Shown in pieces: positions 9,975 to 18,146 of a stretch of 34,024 nucleotides of DNA; the stretch's first letter is position 1, and every line of letters begins with the position of its first letter. The DNA lies in assembly GCF_003337275.1 (NCBI RefSeq), contig NZ_QPJQ01000042.1:1-34024 (forward strand). Direction: 5' to 3'. The notes under the pieces were generated by a model. The model did not search any database and was not told the origin of the DNA. It saw only the letters and a program-made list of their open reading frames with translations. This DNA is from Marinomonas foliarum. Its GTDB lineage: Bacteria > Pseudomonadota > Gammaproteobacteria > Pseudomonadales > Marinomonadaceae. The position numbers were made by a program, and so were the translations under genes.

Positions 9975-10610
9975 TTATGAAACCCATTGTTTGAGTACAC
10001 TGATCGCGGCCGGTGAAAAGGCTTCCAACTCTCCGTCTTTAGGTGTGGACAAGTCTTGGATTAGCATCTTAAGAATTTCGTTATCTTCTATCCCATCTTC
10101 TGGGTCCACGCCGTTGCACAATAACAGTGAAGTAACGAGTTGCTTTCTTTGTTCTATAAGAGAACGGTTACCGGTCAATTCGTCACCTAAATTTAAGATT
10201 TTTATCGCTTCTTTTGCTCTATCAGTTAAGCCAATTATTTTTCCGCTTAACGTAAAGCTTAATTCTGATTCACATGCTTTTACTAAAGGCGAGAATGGAA
10301 GTGGTTGAGACCCATGAGCGTCATCACATTGCTTAAAGGTTCTGCAACTTGCAACGATATTGGAAAAATCTAAACTGCGCTGAGGTGCGATTCTTCGAGC
10401 TTCAACGTGTTCATTCATGGTGTCTTTGGTTGAACCTGATATTTTCTTACAGCAGTATGCACACAGGTAATATTGTTCTGAGGAGCACGCTGATCGTATT
10501 GCTTCTCTTTCAACTTCGCCAAGGTCGCTATATTGACCTATTGGATTGTGTTTTTTCCACTTCTTTATAATCTCAGGTTCAAACCCTAATCGTTTAATTA
10601 TCTCTTTCAA
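9975..10610 (-). CDS. ptuB: Septu HNH endonuclease PtuB
   Basis: 211 residues resembling the TIGR02646-type HNH proteins used as PtuB in Septu and retron-Ec78 systems. The zinc and catalytic elements visible are C50xxC53 (YLCAYC), H68 in NEHVEAR, N84 in DFSN and a later C89/C95 pair, followed by HGSQPLPF. The gene overlaps the ATPase gene upstream by 17 nt, so the two are co-translated. PtuB is the nuclease effector released or activated when PtuA senses infection. No reverse transcriptase or ncRNA is seen nearby, so this is Septu and not a retron. Confidence 0.85.
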   Translation of the reverse strand: MKEIIKRLGFEPEIIKKWKKHNPIGQYSDLGEVEREAIRSACSSEQYYLCAYCCKKISGSTKDTMNEHVEARRIAPQRSLDFSNIVASCRTFKQCDDAHGSQPLPFSPLVKACESELSFTLSGKIIGLTDRAKEAIKILNLGDELTGNRSLIEQRKQLVTSLLLCNGVDPEDGIEDNEILKMLIQDLSTPKDGELEAFSPAAISVLKQWVS

Positions 10611-11976
10611 GGTTAAGCTCCTTTTTACGAAGCAATAGCCTTGCCTTGGATAATTCTATGTTGTCTATGGGTAGGGTATGTTGTAGCTCTGTTAATTGCT
10701 GCTTAGCGTTTTCGATTTCAGAATCGTGAATCGAGTCATATAAAAGCGTAAGCTTTTCATTTATCACTGCATTGCGGATGTCAGTGTCCATAATATCAAG
10801 GAGTACCGTGTTTGCATCCTGCCCATACAGTGAGGGCAGTTCTTGCACTTCGTCCTCGTTAATCAGGTAGGTTAAAACCCCTTCACTGTCGCTGATAACC
10901 AATGGTGAGTGTGTTGTGAGTACAAACTGGCATTGTGGAAATGTGCTGGTAAGTTGGTGAATAAGACGGCGTTGCCATTTTGGGTGAAGGTGCATGTCCA
11001 CTTCATCAATGAGGACGATACCGTCTCCGATCAAAGGATTATCTAGCGACGGGTTCATAACCGCCAAGCGTCTCGCAATATCACCAATGAGTGCCATTAG
11101 TGACTTTTCACCTTGAGAAAGCTGAGCAACATTTAATGTCTGGCCATTTTTATCAATCGACATATGCAGTCTTGGCTTACGTCGTACACGCAGGTTTGAA
11201 AATTCCGGCATAAATGCATAAATAGCTGAGCGTACAGCGGCCAGCTGTATATCTCTTTTTGATGCTTTTATTTCTTTAAGTTTTGCCCAGCTCTCATCGT
11301 CGTGACCAAAAACAAGACGCAGTTGTTCAAGCATATCGTCTGATATGCTTGATTCGTTTTCAGTGTCTTCACGCTCTCTAAACCATTCAAAGAAGCGTCT
11401 AAAATCCACGCCCTGACTGAGAGATTTGTCATAACCATCAAGTTGTAAAAACGAGTGTTTCCCTTTTATTTTCAAAGGTATATCAATAACAACTCGCTCA
11501 ACTGAATAGAAGGCGACCAAAGGCAATGATGATTTATCGTTCTGGGACAGTAAGGTACGGTAATGATTGGCTAAAGAGGTGACGCCCCAGTAATCACTTT
11601 TCAATGAGGCTTTGCGACCTTTGCGTGTTCTTGCAACGCGCCAAGGGAAATAGCTTCCATCATCGGACTCTCCTTCAGCATTAGGGTCTGCGGTATTGCC
11701 AGTAAAGTGATACACATCGAGGTTAACGGAAGCGGATGACGCTTCATTTTTAATGGCTAATTCTGGGATTGGGCTGCCTACGCCTTTTTCACTTTGGATA
11801 CGTGCGACAAGCCAACTGAGCGATGTCGCAAGAGACTTTAGTATCGATGTTTTACCAGAACCGTTATTACCGACGAAGACAGTAACATTGCTTTGTTTAT
11901 TTCCTGCAGGGGCTAAAAGAACTTCTAACGTATCAAAACGCCCTATATTACGAAGTGTTAACTTTTTAACTTCCAT
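10594..11976 (-). CDS. ptuA: Septu AAA/ABC-type ATPase PtuA
   Basis: 460 residues. Walker A is GNNGSGKTS (36-44); the ABC signature LSQGEKS is near residue 283; Walker B with the following histidines, IDEVDMHLHP, is near 320; the switch histidine is in LTTHSPL near 352. This is the SMC/RecF-like AAA_21 architecture of PtuA. It has no TOPRIM domain, which argues against an OLD nuclease. It pairs with the overlapping HNH gene downstream. The family role is sensing phage infection through the nucleotide state and controlling the PtuB nuclease. A TATAAT box in the 193-bp gap upstream suggests it can be expressed separately from the genes before it. Confidence 0.85.
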   Translation of the reverse strand: MEVKKLTLRNIGRFDTLEVLLAPAGNKQSNVTVFVGNNGSGKTSILKSLATSLSWLVARIQSEKGVGSPIPELAIKNEASSASVNLDVYHFTGNTADPNAEGESDDGSYFPWRVARTRKGRKASLKSDYWGVTSLANHYRTLLSQNDKSSLPLVAFYSVERVVIDIPLKIKGKHSFLQLDGYDKSLSQGVDFRRFFEWFREREDTENESSISDDMLEQLRLVFGHDDESWAKLKEIKASKRDIQLAAVRSAIYAFMPEFSNLRVRRKPRLHMSIDKNGQTLNVAQLSQGEKSLMALIGDIARRLAVMNPSLDNPLIGDGIVLIDEVDMHLHPKWQRRLIHQLTSTFPQCQFVLTTHSPLVISDSEGVLTYLINEDEVQELPSLYGQDANTVLLDIMDTDIRNAVINEKLTLLYDSIHDSEIENAKQQLTELQHTLPIDNIELSKARLLLRKKELNLERDN

Positions 11977-12079
11977 TAGCTTGCCTTTGATTCTAAATTT
12001 TCGTTATGTAATTTAACCCGACGTATGTCAGTAAACAACTGTCGTACCTAGGCTACCATCTCGTTATTGAAATGAGCGA

Positions 12080-12118
12080 ATTATAGTCGACTTACCACCC
12101 ATTTTGCCCGCAAATGAA
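12080..12118 (-). promoter_or_regulatory. Possible internal promoter for ptuAB
   Basis: On the minus strand a perfect TATAAT (12085-12080) lies about 100 bp before the ptuA start, with no convincing -35 box. Just upstream, 12102-12118 is a near-palindrome (CATTTTGC/GCAAATG with one bulged base). The 193-bp gap is the longest inside the defence block, which supports a separate transcription start for Septu. Confidence 0.35.
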
Positions 12119-12169
12119 AACGTCTGTTTGGTCCGTCATAGACTGCAGGAAATAAAACAACCTAATGAG

Positions 12170-13057
12170 TTATGTCACGCTGTGTACTTGCTCACTAGCT
12201 GACTCAAGTGTCCTGCCTTGATAATCATGCAATGTCACGCCTTTCTCTGTTTTCCAGTTTACCCAACCATTAGCTGTAGCAAGCAATAAAAACATCGAGG
12301 CGCCACTGGGTGATGGAAATAAACAGTCACGTTGAAAAACAAAACGACCATTTTGCTCTGCTATTACCCCTTTAGCTAAAAGGCGGTCGCGCTTATCGTA
12401 AAACCGCTGGTCGGTTTTGCGCGTTGTTGTCATCGGGGCGGAGGAGCCTTTTAGTACCACCATGCCTTCGTTAGTGTATATGCCTCTGGCATCCACATCG
12501 GCACGGTTACAAATGAATACCTGTTCGGGTTTAGTAGATGACTGTTCAGCAAGAGGTTCAAAAATTGGATAACCAAGAGTGGCTAGCAGCAAACTGCCAA
12601 TCTCATGAATTTCATCACAATCGGCTTTAAGCGGAATCGGCGTGTGGGGCTTTTGCCCGCCATTGCCATTAAGCAGTTCATATCGCTGGCAGAGTTTGGC
12701 TTTTTCAATAGACAGGGATTCTAAATACAGCACATGAGTTTGGGTTAAGTTATTGGTGAGCGACACCAATACCAGCACTCGTTCCCAGTCTTTCTTTTCA
12801 TCTTTATAGTGTTGCATTAATCGGCTGCCTACATCACCCGACTGTCCAATATACAACTCGTCTTTGCTATCGCCAGAGACTAAAAAATATAGCCCAACCT
12901 GTTTGGCCTCTGGCATTTTTACAAATTCAGCGATATCACTACGAGGCACTTCAATTAAGCGAATAATCGACGTGGTTTGCTCAGCAATACGAATACCCGC
13001 AGGGTCGCCAGTAGGTAAAAATATTTGAATAGTACGAGGGCGTTTTTGGGTAATCAT
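12170..13057 (-). CDS. GIY-YIG nuclease-fold protein with a DUF4357 C-terminal domain
   Basis: 295 residues. The GIY-YIG fold is visible as VGLYFLVS (54-61), ELYIGQSGDVGSRL with YIG at 69-71 and the catalytic-type arginine R79, then a central region. The C terminus (about 205-285) has the DUF4357 hallmark FPSPSGASMFLLLATANGWV. It starts 35 bp after the CD-NTase stop and is followed by ptuA after a 193-bp gap. Such GIY-YIG/DUF4357 proteins occur in defence islands; cleavage activity and any partnership with CBASS or the restriction system are unproven. The residue that would correspond to the first GIY tyrosine is present as GLY. Confidence 0.8.
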   Translation of the reverse strand: MITQKRPRTIQIFLPTGDPAGIRIAEQTTSIIRLIEVPRSDIAEFVKMPEAKQVGLYFLVSGDSKDELYIGQSGDVGSRLMQHYKDEKKDWERVLVLVSLTNNLTQTHVLYLESLSIEKAKLCQRYELLNGNGGQKPHTPIPLKADCDEIHEIGSLLLATLGYPIFEPLAEQSSTKPEQVFICNRADVDARGIYTNEGMVVLKGSSAPMTTTRKTDQRFYDKRDRLLAKGVIAEQNGRFVFQRDCLFPSPSGASMFLLLATANGWVNWKTEKGVTLHDYQGRTLESASEQVHSVT

Positions 13058-13092
13058 ACGATCCCTTCAGCAAGGTTAATTCCATTATTCAT

Positions 13093-14622
13093 TTAATATG
13101 TATCTCTTATGCTAACTACAAATTCACCAGTCTTTGCTACGCATCGATCATCTTTAATAACAAACCCTTCAACCCAATGGTCTCCAGAATATGATGTTGA
13201 CTCGGTTCGAAATATATCGGAACTATTGTTATTGGCATGCTCTGATATTTCTCCACGCATTTGTCCTGCGTCTCTTGCTTCCTGCCCAGTATTTACAACT
13301 TGCCAATATATTTTGAATGGCGGTGGTACATCAGTATTTAATTTAAATTTCAGACGCTTTCCTTTAAGGAGAGGTTGCCCTGATTTAAAGTTTTTCCAAT
13401 ACACGTTGGTTTCGTATTTTCCTTTGATCGTTGCACTGTATCGAGGATTAATCGTTATTGGCCAATTACCAGAATCTTTATGCGCTACTTGAAAATTCAA
13501 AACAGGTAAACTGGAGGTTTTGTAAACATCAACCAATGATTTAGTAAATAAATCATGTTCAATAATTTGATTGATATTGATTAAATCATCTCTTAACCAG
13601 CCGACCCATTGGAAAAATGCTTTTGCTCTAGCGTGATCATCTTCATGCCATCTGTCAGCAAAGTTCTCACCCGGGTTTGTCGGATTCAGAATGCTCCACT
13701 TGCCATCTGCTGTTCTGGTAATTAACGAATACAATGATCCGACATAAGCTTGATTGTAAATAAACTGATTATTTAGCTGGTTAGAATGCCTTTCAAAATT
13801 AGCGACTAGATTTTTTAAGGTCTCAAATATAGAGCTTTCATTTTGATAGCACTGTGCTGCTAACACACTTATTACCATAGATATCGGCTTATAATCTTCT
13901 ATATCAGACTGACTGAACCTGACATCACGATGTCTTTTCAATAATTGAATTGTACGTTGTAATGGTGTCTTAACGTGGATATTAGGAACATCATCAACTG
14001 AGTTGTATAAATTTCTTTGATTATTAAATACTTGTTGCTTTTGAATTAACTTTTCACGATCAAACGCGACACCATTTTTTTCATAGAACCACTCAGCAAA
14101 CCCTTTTGGGTTACTAGTTGTCCAAGTGAAGTTACCATCTTTATCTTTATTCGTTGCAGCAATTGAATGTTGTCGGGCTAAAGGGCTGTTTTCTGTAACT
14201 GATGGTAGTACATCCATGTGGAAGCCCACGCCATCCTCTACAGCATAGTTTAACGTCCAGCACCGCTTGCCTTCATCATCCAGTATCCTTAAGTAAGTCC
14301 CATTTTCTTTAATTCTGTCACCCACCTGACTCTTTACATTACTGGGCAGTGTATTCTGTTTTAGGTGCCCAAGCCTACAAACTAAGTCAATGTCGTAATC
14401 TGCATCTTTACTATTTTTGAAAGGTCGAATTTCCGTTCCAAGCTTAAATGATCCTTGCAAATATACTTCTGGTATGTGGAACGAACCGGGGTAATTACCT
14501 TGCTCTAAGTGTAATTTCATCGAATTGAATCGCTCAATAGCCTGCTTATATTTCGAAGGTGATATATCTAACTTCTTTGCTGCGACTAATAGTGCTTGCT
14601 CTCTAGTTACGAGTTGCGTCAT
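13093..14622 (-). CDS. CBASS cyclic-oligonucleotide synthase (CD-NTase, SMODS)
   Basis: 509 residues. The nucleotidyltransferase core carries GSFKLGT (57-63), the metal-binding DID pair D77/D79 in DADYDIDLV and a third acid D137 in GFHMDVLPS, so all catalytic residues are present. The C terminus (about 385-509, from KYETNVYWKN to VVSIRD) resembles the AGS-C sensor domain found on SMODS enzymes. It overlaps the patatin gene by 4 nt (ATGA). CD-NTases make cyclic di- or trinucleotides on infection that switch on the neighbouring effector. Which nucleotide is made cannot be read from the sequence. No Cap2/Cap3 or HORMA/TRIP13 genes are adjacent, so this is a minimal (type I-like) CBASS. Confidence 0.92.
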   Translation of the reverse strand: MTQLVTREQALLVAAKKLDISPSKYKQAIERFNSMKLHLEQGNYPGSFHIPEVYLQGSFKLGTEIRPFKNSKDADYDIDLVCRLGHLKQNTLPSNVKSQVGDRIKENGTYLRILDDEGKRCWTLNYAVEDGVGFHMDVLPSVTENSPLARQHSIAATNKDKDGNFTWTTSNPKGFAEWFYEKNGVAFDREKLIQKQQVFNNQRNLYNSVDDVPNIHVKTPLQRTIQLLKRHRDVRFSQSDIEDYKPISMVISVLAAQCYQNESSIFETLKNLVANFERHSNQLNNQFIYNQAYVGSLYSLITRTADGKWSILNPTNPGENFADRWHEDDHARAKAFFQWVGWLRDDLININQIIEHDLFTKSLVDVYKTSSLPVLNFQVAHKDSGNWPITINPRYSATIKGKYETNVYWKNFKSGQPLLKGKRLKFKLNTDVPPPFKIYWQVVNTGQEARDAGQMRGEISEHANNNSSDIFRTESTSYSGDHWVEGFVIKDDRCVAKTGEFVVSIRDTY

Positions 14623-15557
14623 TGTTGGTTTCCTTCCATTATAAAGTCCCTAATATCTTGAGTTTTATAAGTAAAATCTCTATCAGCCATACTGATTAAA
14701 TTATCTATTTCAGTTATATCATCTAATGGCAACTCAGTATCTGATTCAAAATCAATTCTTAATATTTGTTCTGGCTTTAAATGAAGTTTCAAATAGTTCA
14801 AAGCACTTTGACTTTGCAGAGATAACATAAAGTTAATAAATGCCTTATGTTTCCAGCCTGACGCGAATCCCCAACCGCCTTTGTGCTTCAATCCATAAGC
14901 TACTTTTGAATGACCTGTACCGATAGATACAACTTGAATGTCATCATATGGAATGCCTAGTCTTTTTTGAGCATCAATCACCGCAGCTAGTGCTGGATTG
15001 TTTGCCCACAGTCCGCCATCAGACAATAAATATTCGTCAACTTTATGAGGATCAAAAAAGGTTGGCGCTGAGCAAGAAGCTTGAACAGCATCCCTTATTT
15101 TTACTAACTTATCTCGCAGAAAACTAGGGTCATATGCAGATTTAAAAACATGAACTCCACCGTTACCAATGTCGGTTGCAGGTAAAATCAGCGGTTTAGT
15201 AATATCACCAAGCTTTGTTTCTTTAAATACACTTTTAAGAACAGAAGATAAACTCGCACTATCGTAAATGCTTTCTAGCATCAACTTTGTGGCTACGCTT
15301 TCTTTCTTAAATGGGATTCTTGACTTTCTCTTTTTAAAGATATCGGCACCGTGTTCCTTGTACATGTTTACCATTTCACTTGCGCGAATGTCACAGGCGA
15401 TACCTGCCGCGATAATGGAGCCAGTGCTTGTTCCAGCTATCATGTCGAATGATTCTAAGAGGTTTATTCCTAGCTTTTCTTCGAAACATTTAAGTATGTG
15501 CGCAGGGTAAACACCACGTATACCCCCGCCATCTATACTCAATATCTTAAAAGTCAT
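14619..15557 (-). CDS. capV: Patatin-like phospholipase, CBASS effector CapV
   Basis: 312 residues of the patatin family. The oxyanion loop DGGGIRG is at 9-15, the nucleophile serine S44 is in GTSTGS and the catalytic aspartate D180 is in DGG, so the Ser-Asp dyad is complete. No signal peptide is seen, so it acts from the cytoplasm on the inner membrane. In known CBASS, CapV is activated by the cyclic nucleotide from the partner synthase and degrades membrane phospholipids, killing the infected cell. The overlap with the CD-NTase gene and the 8-bp spacing from the DUF2188 gene put all three in one translational unit. Confidence 0.92.
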   Translation of the reverse strand: MTFKILSIDGGGIRGVYPAHILKCFEEKLGINLLESFDMIAGTSTGSIIAAGIACDIRASEMVNMYKEHGADIFKKRKSRIPFKKESVATKLMLESIYDSASLSSVLKSVFKETKLGDITKPLILPATDIGNGGVHVFKSAYDPSFLRDKLVKIRDAVQASCSAPTFFDPHKVDEYLLSDGGLWANNPALAAVIDAQKRLGIPYDDIQVVSIGTGHSKVAYGLKHKGGWGFASGWKHKAFINFMLSLQSQSALNYLKLHLKPEQILRIDFESDTELPLDDITEIDNLISMADRDFTYKTQDIRDFIMEGNQQ

Positions 15558-15565
15558 ATGTATCC

Positions 15566-15799
15566 TTACTTATTGTCTTTAGGCGGGTGTGGGTCATTGC
15601 CGTAGCTATTACCAGCACGAATTTTTCCATCTCTACCGTGAACTTTTGTATCAGACTGCTGGTTTTTGGCAATCTGCTCAGCAACATCAATTGCTTGCTG
15701 CTGTGTACGAGTAACTTTGGTAGCCTTTGAATTTCCAGCGCCTTTCACAGCCCAACCATCAGGGTGTTTTACAACATGTTGATTTTTACCTTTTGACAT
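15566..15799 (-). CDS. DUF2188 small protein next to CBASS
   Basis: 77 residues matching the DUF2188 pattern: HVVKHPDGWAVKGAGNSKAT, a QQAIDVAEQIA helix, then VHGRDGKIRAGNSYGNDPHPP. It is small, basic at the N terminus and has no membrane segment. Its start codon overlaps the hsdS stop (TAATG) and capV begins 8 bp after its stop, so it links the restriction and CBASS sections. Its function is unknown. It may be a CBASS accessory, a regulator or a hitch-hiker. Confidence 0.8.
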   Translation of the reverse strand: MSKGKNQHVVKHPDGWAVKGAGNSKATKVTRTQQQAIDVAEQIAKNQQSDTKVHGRDGKIRAGNSYGNDPHPPKDNK

Positions 15800-17049
15800 T
15801 ATGCTACCTCCTTTTCGTCAACTATCACTCTGCGCTTGCCTGTGAACAGTTGCTGCATAAGTGCCTTTTTCTCTTGTTTTAGATCAGCAAGCTGTTTTTC
15901 CAACAACTCAATTTCTTGGTCTGCATTTGTAAGTACGGCTGCGATTTTTTGTTGCTCAACTAGAGGAGGCATCTTCATCTGTATTTCATGTAAAACCTTT
16001 GCATTCAAATTTGGCGGATCTGTTCCTAACAAAGCACTATTAAGTTTTAAAGCTACTTCAATTGTGGATAGTAACTGATACATATACTCACAACTTACCT
16101 TGTCGGAAAACACTAATTTAGCGACTCTTTGGTTTAGTAACGATTCATCACTTCTTCTTTTTAATCGAGAAATCTTTAATTGGTTACCTAATGTAGGCCG
16201 TGTCATTGCAACTACAATGTCGCCAACTTTCAGGAAATATTTTTTATATTCACTTTGATAGTTTTCTGGCAGGTAACTCGAATCTTTCCATTTGATTTCA
16301 CCTATACCAACATTAGCTATTTTCAGCCACTTACATCCCATTTCTAAAGCATCACTACTCTTGAAAGCGAAACCATTAAACAACTCAACAACATCTCCTA
16401 TTGCTACATTAACCCACTCTCCCACAAACGGTTTACCTGAATCATCAAGTAGGCGCTTTTTGCCAGTGAGCAGTTGTTGCATGAGTGCTTTTTTCTGCTG
16501 TTTGCAGTTGTCGATTAGGCGCTCTGTGGTGCTAATCGCTTTATCCCAAGTGGATAGGATGGTGGCGATTTTTCGTTGTTCTGGGAGTGGAGGTAGTAGG
16601 ACATGTAAGCTTTGCAAGTCATTGGTATCTAGTTTACCCGCGCCTATGCCCGTTCCTGTCACCATCCCCATTAACTTATTTTCTTTAGCCAAAAACCAGT
16701 AGAGTAAAAAATAAATATCAAGCTTAGTAGAAATTGGTGCTATACACTTTACATCTTGATTGAAAGCTAATCTTCGGGTTGTTATACCGACAGGAATTTT
16801 ATTCCAAAGCATACTTCCCCGTACAAGCAGCAGTAAGGTTCCTTGTTCAGCCATTTTTGCTTTTTCACTAACAGCAAGCTCAGTTATAGCCAACTCAGAA
16901 CTAGAAAAATAATGGCCTCGCATTGATGCTGCACTTATCCAAGGAATATCGCCTCCCCAATAGTCAGGGTTTGACTTTGAAGGCGTACCTCCTGAAGACC
17001 ACTTTGTAACATCAGCTAATGCACACGGTGTCCATCTATTAGGCACCAT
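15799..17049 (-). CDS. hsdS: Type I restriction-modification specificity subunit
   Basis: 416 residues with the two-fold HsdS plan: target recognition domain 1 (start VPNRWTPCALADVTKWSSGG), a first conserved coiled-coil spacer (LPPLPEQRKIATILSTWDKA to KKALMQQLLTGKKRL), target recognition domain 2 (EWVNVAIGDVVELFNGFAF onwards) and the second spacer (MPPLVEQQKIAAVL to KALMQQLFTGKRRV). It defines the bipartite target site for HsdM and HsdR; the site itself cannot be predicted. It lies downstream of the DUF1016 gene, and a short copy of the hsdM 3' end overlaps its start. Confidence 0.95.
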   Translation of the reverse strand: MVPNRWTPCALADVTKWSSGGTPSKSNPDYWGGDIPWISAASMRGHYFSSSELAITELAVSEKAKMAEQGTLLLLVRGSMLWNKIPVGITTRRLAFNQDVKCIAPISTKLDIYFLLYWFLAKENKLMGMVTGTGIGAGKLDTNDLQSLHVLLPPLPEQRKIATILSTWDKAISTTERLIDNCKQQKKALMQQLLTGKKRLLDDSGKPFVGEWVNVAIGDVVELFNGFAFKSSDALEMGCKWLKIANVGIGEIKWKDSSYLPENYQSEYKKYFLKVGDIVVAMTRPTLGNQLKISRLKRRSDESLLNQRVAKLVFSDKVSCEYMYQLLSTIEVALKLNSALLGTDPPNLNAKVLHEIQMKMPPLVEQQKIAAVLTNADQEIELLEKQLADLKQEKKALMQQLFTGKRRVIVDEKEVA

Positions 17050-17134
17050 AATCCAACTCCTTTAAGTAGCCTTCCATTTCTGTTCCTAGGGTTTGTAATT
17101 CATTTTTATGCGCAAATCGTTGCATTTTATTCAT
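17039..17134 (-). pseudogene. Duplicated 3' tail of hsdM in front of hsdS
   Basis: A 31-codon open frame starting at an ATG at 17134 whose product ends NELQTLGTEMEGYLKELDYGA. This matches the HsdM C terminus (NELQNLEVEMEGYLKELGYE) at both protein and DNA level: 17047-17110 aligns with 18144-18208. In each case the next gene's ATG sits in the same place at the end of the tail. It is therefore a remnant of an hsdM end, not a separate gene, and it may still couple translation into hsdS. Confidence 0.8.
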
Positions 17135-18146
17135 TATGGCTCTGCTCCATCAGGGTCGCTTCTACTTCTCGGCGTAGCTCTTCTTCGTTGGGTAGGTACA
17201 GTTGGTATTTTTGTACAAACAAATTCGTGTCCATGCCGTAAGTGGCGTACTCAACCAGCAATTCGTCTTTGTCTTTACTTAAAATAATACCAATGGGTGG
17301 GTTGTCGCTTTCGATGTTTTCTTCTGCAGCAAAATAGCCCATGTACATATTCATTTGGCCAATGTCGTGGTGCTTCACATCGTTTATTTTAAGATCAATT
17401 AAAACAAAGCAGCGCAAAATGCGATGGTAAAAAACGAGATCGACTTTGTAGTGGGTGTTGTTTAGCGTGATGCGATATTGTCGACCCACAAAGGTAAAGC
17501 CTTTACCTAGCTCTAGCAGAAATTGCTCTAGATGCTGGCATAGTGCCTCTTCTAGGTCTTTTTCACTGTAATGTTGTTTTTCTGGTAATCCCAAAAATTC
17601 AAATACATAGCTGTCGCGTTGCACATCTTCTGGTTTGTTAACAAGCGCTTGTTGCGTGGCAAGGGCTAATATCTGTTCTTTGTCTTTGGACGCAGCCAGT
17701 CGCAAAAACAAGCCGCTGTCTTTTTGGCGTTTTAACTCACGAATGCTCCAGTTGGCGTGGATGCATTGCTGGGTATAAAACGACCGCTCAGTTGGGTTGT
17801 CTATTTTCAATAGTTCAACATGATGGGACCAGCTCAAATTGTGCGACACTGTCGCATAATTTGAGTTTTGCATATAAAACTGACGAAAGCGTTGCAAGTT
17901 ACTGATGCTGAAACCTTTGCCATGTTTTAGTTTTAGATCTGTGCTGAGTTGTTTTAACAGCTGCTTTCCGTAAGTTGCTTGTGCTTTACCTTGCTGTTCA
18001 TATTCAACAATATGCTGACCTATTTGCCAGTAAGTGAATACTAGGCCAGCATTAATGGCACTGATGGTTTTTAGCTGTCCTTCACGAAATGCCGTTGAAA
18101 TAGTATCAACCAATTCATGGTATTGATGAGTGACAGAGTTACTCAT
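17127..18146 (-). CDS. DUF1016 (YhcG-type) PD-(D/E)xK nuclease-domain protein
   Basis: 339 residues. The N-terminal DUF1016 domain (about 1-160) shows FREGQLKTISAINAGLVFTYWQIG and ISNLQRFRQFY. The C-terminal nuclease-like domain has YKVDLVFYHRILRCFVLIDLK near residues 227-250, a PD-(D/E)xK variant with the acid-x-lysine as DLK. Family members are frequent neighbours of type I restriction genes; a nuclease or resolvase-like role is proposed but not settled. It overlaps hsdM by 8 nt and is flanked on both sides by copies of the hsdM 3' end, which suggests it was inserted between hsdM and hsdS. Confidence 0.9.
   Translation of the reverse strand: MSNSVTHQYHELVDTISTAFREGQLKTISAINAGLVFTYWQIGQHIVEYEQQGKAQATYGKQLLKQLSTDLKLKHGKGFSISNLQRFRQFYMQNSNYATVSHNLSWSHHVELLKIDNPTERSFYTQQCIHANWSIRELKRQKDSGLFLRLAASKDKEQILALATQQALVNKPEDVQRDSYVFEFLGLPEKQHYSEKDLEEALCQHLEQFLLELGKGFTFVGRQYRITLNNTHYKVDLVFYHRILRCFVLIDLKINDVKHHDIGQMNMYMGYFAAEENIESDNPPIGIILSKDKDELLVEYATYGMDTNLFVQKYQLYLPNEEELRREVEATLMEQSHNE

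Noticed and set aside
9975..11976. A retron (Ec78-like) instead of Septu
   Set aside because: PtuA and PtuB are present but no reverse transcriptase (no YxDD protein) and no msr/msd-like structure is seen in the neighbouring genes or gaps.
10594..11976. OLD-family nuclease (as in Gabija)
   Set aside because: The ATPase domain reaches nearly to the C terminus and there is no TOPRIM domain, nor a UvrD-type helicase partner; the overlapping partner is an HNH protein.
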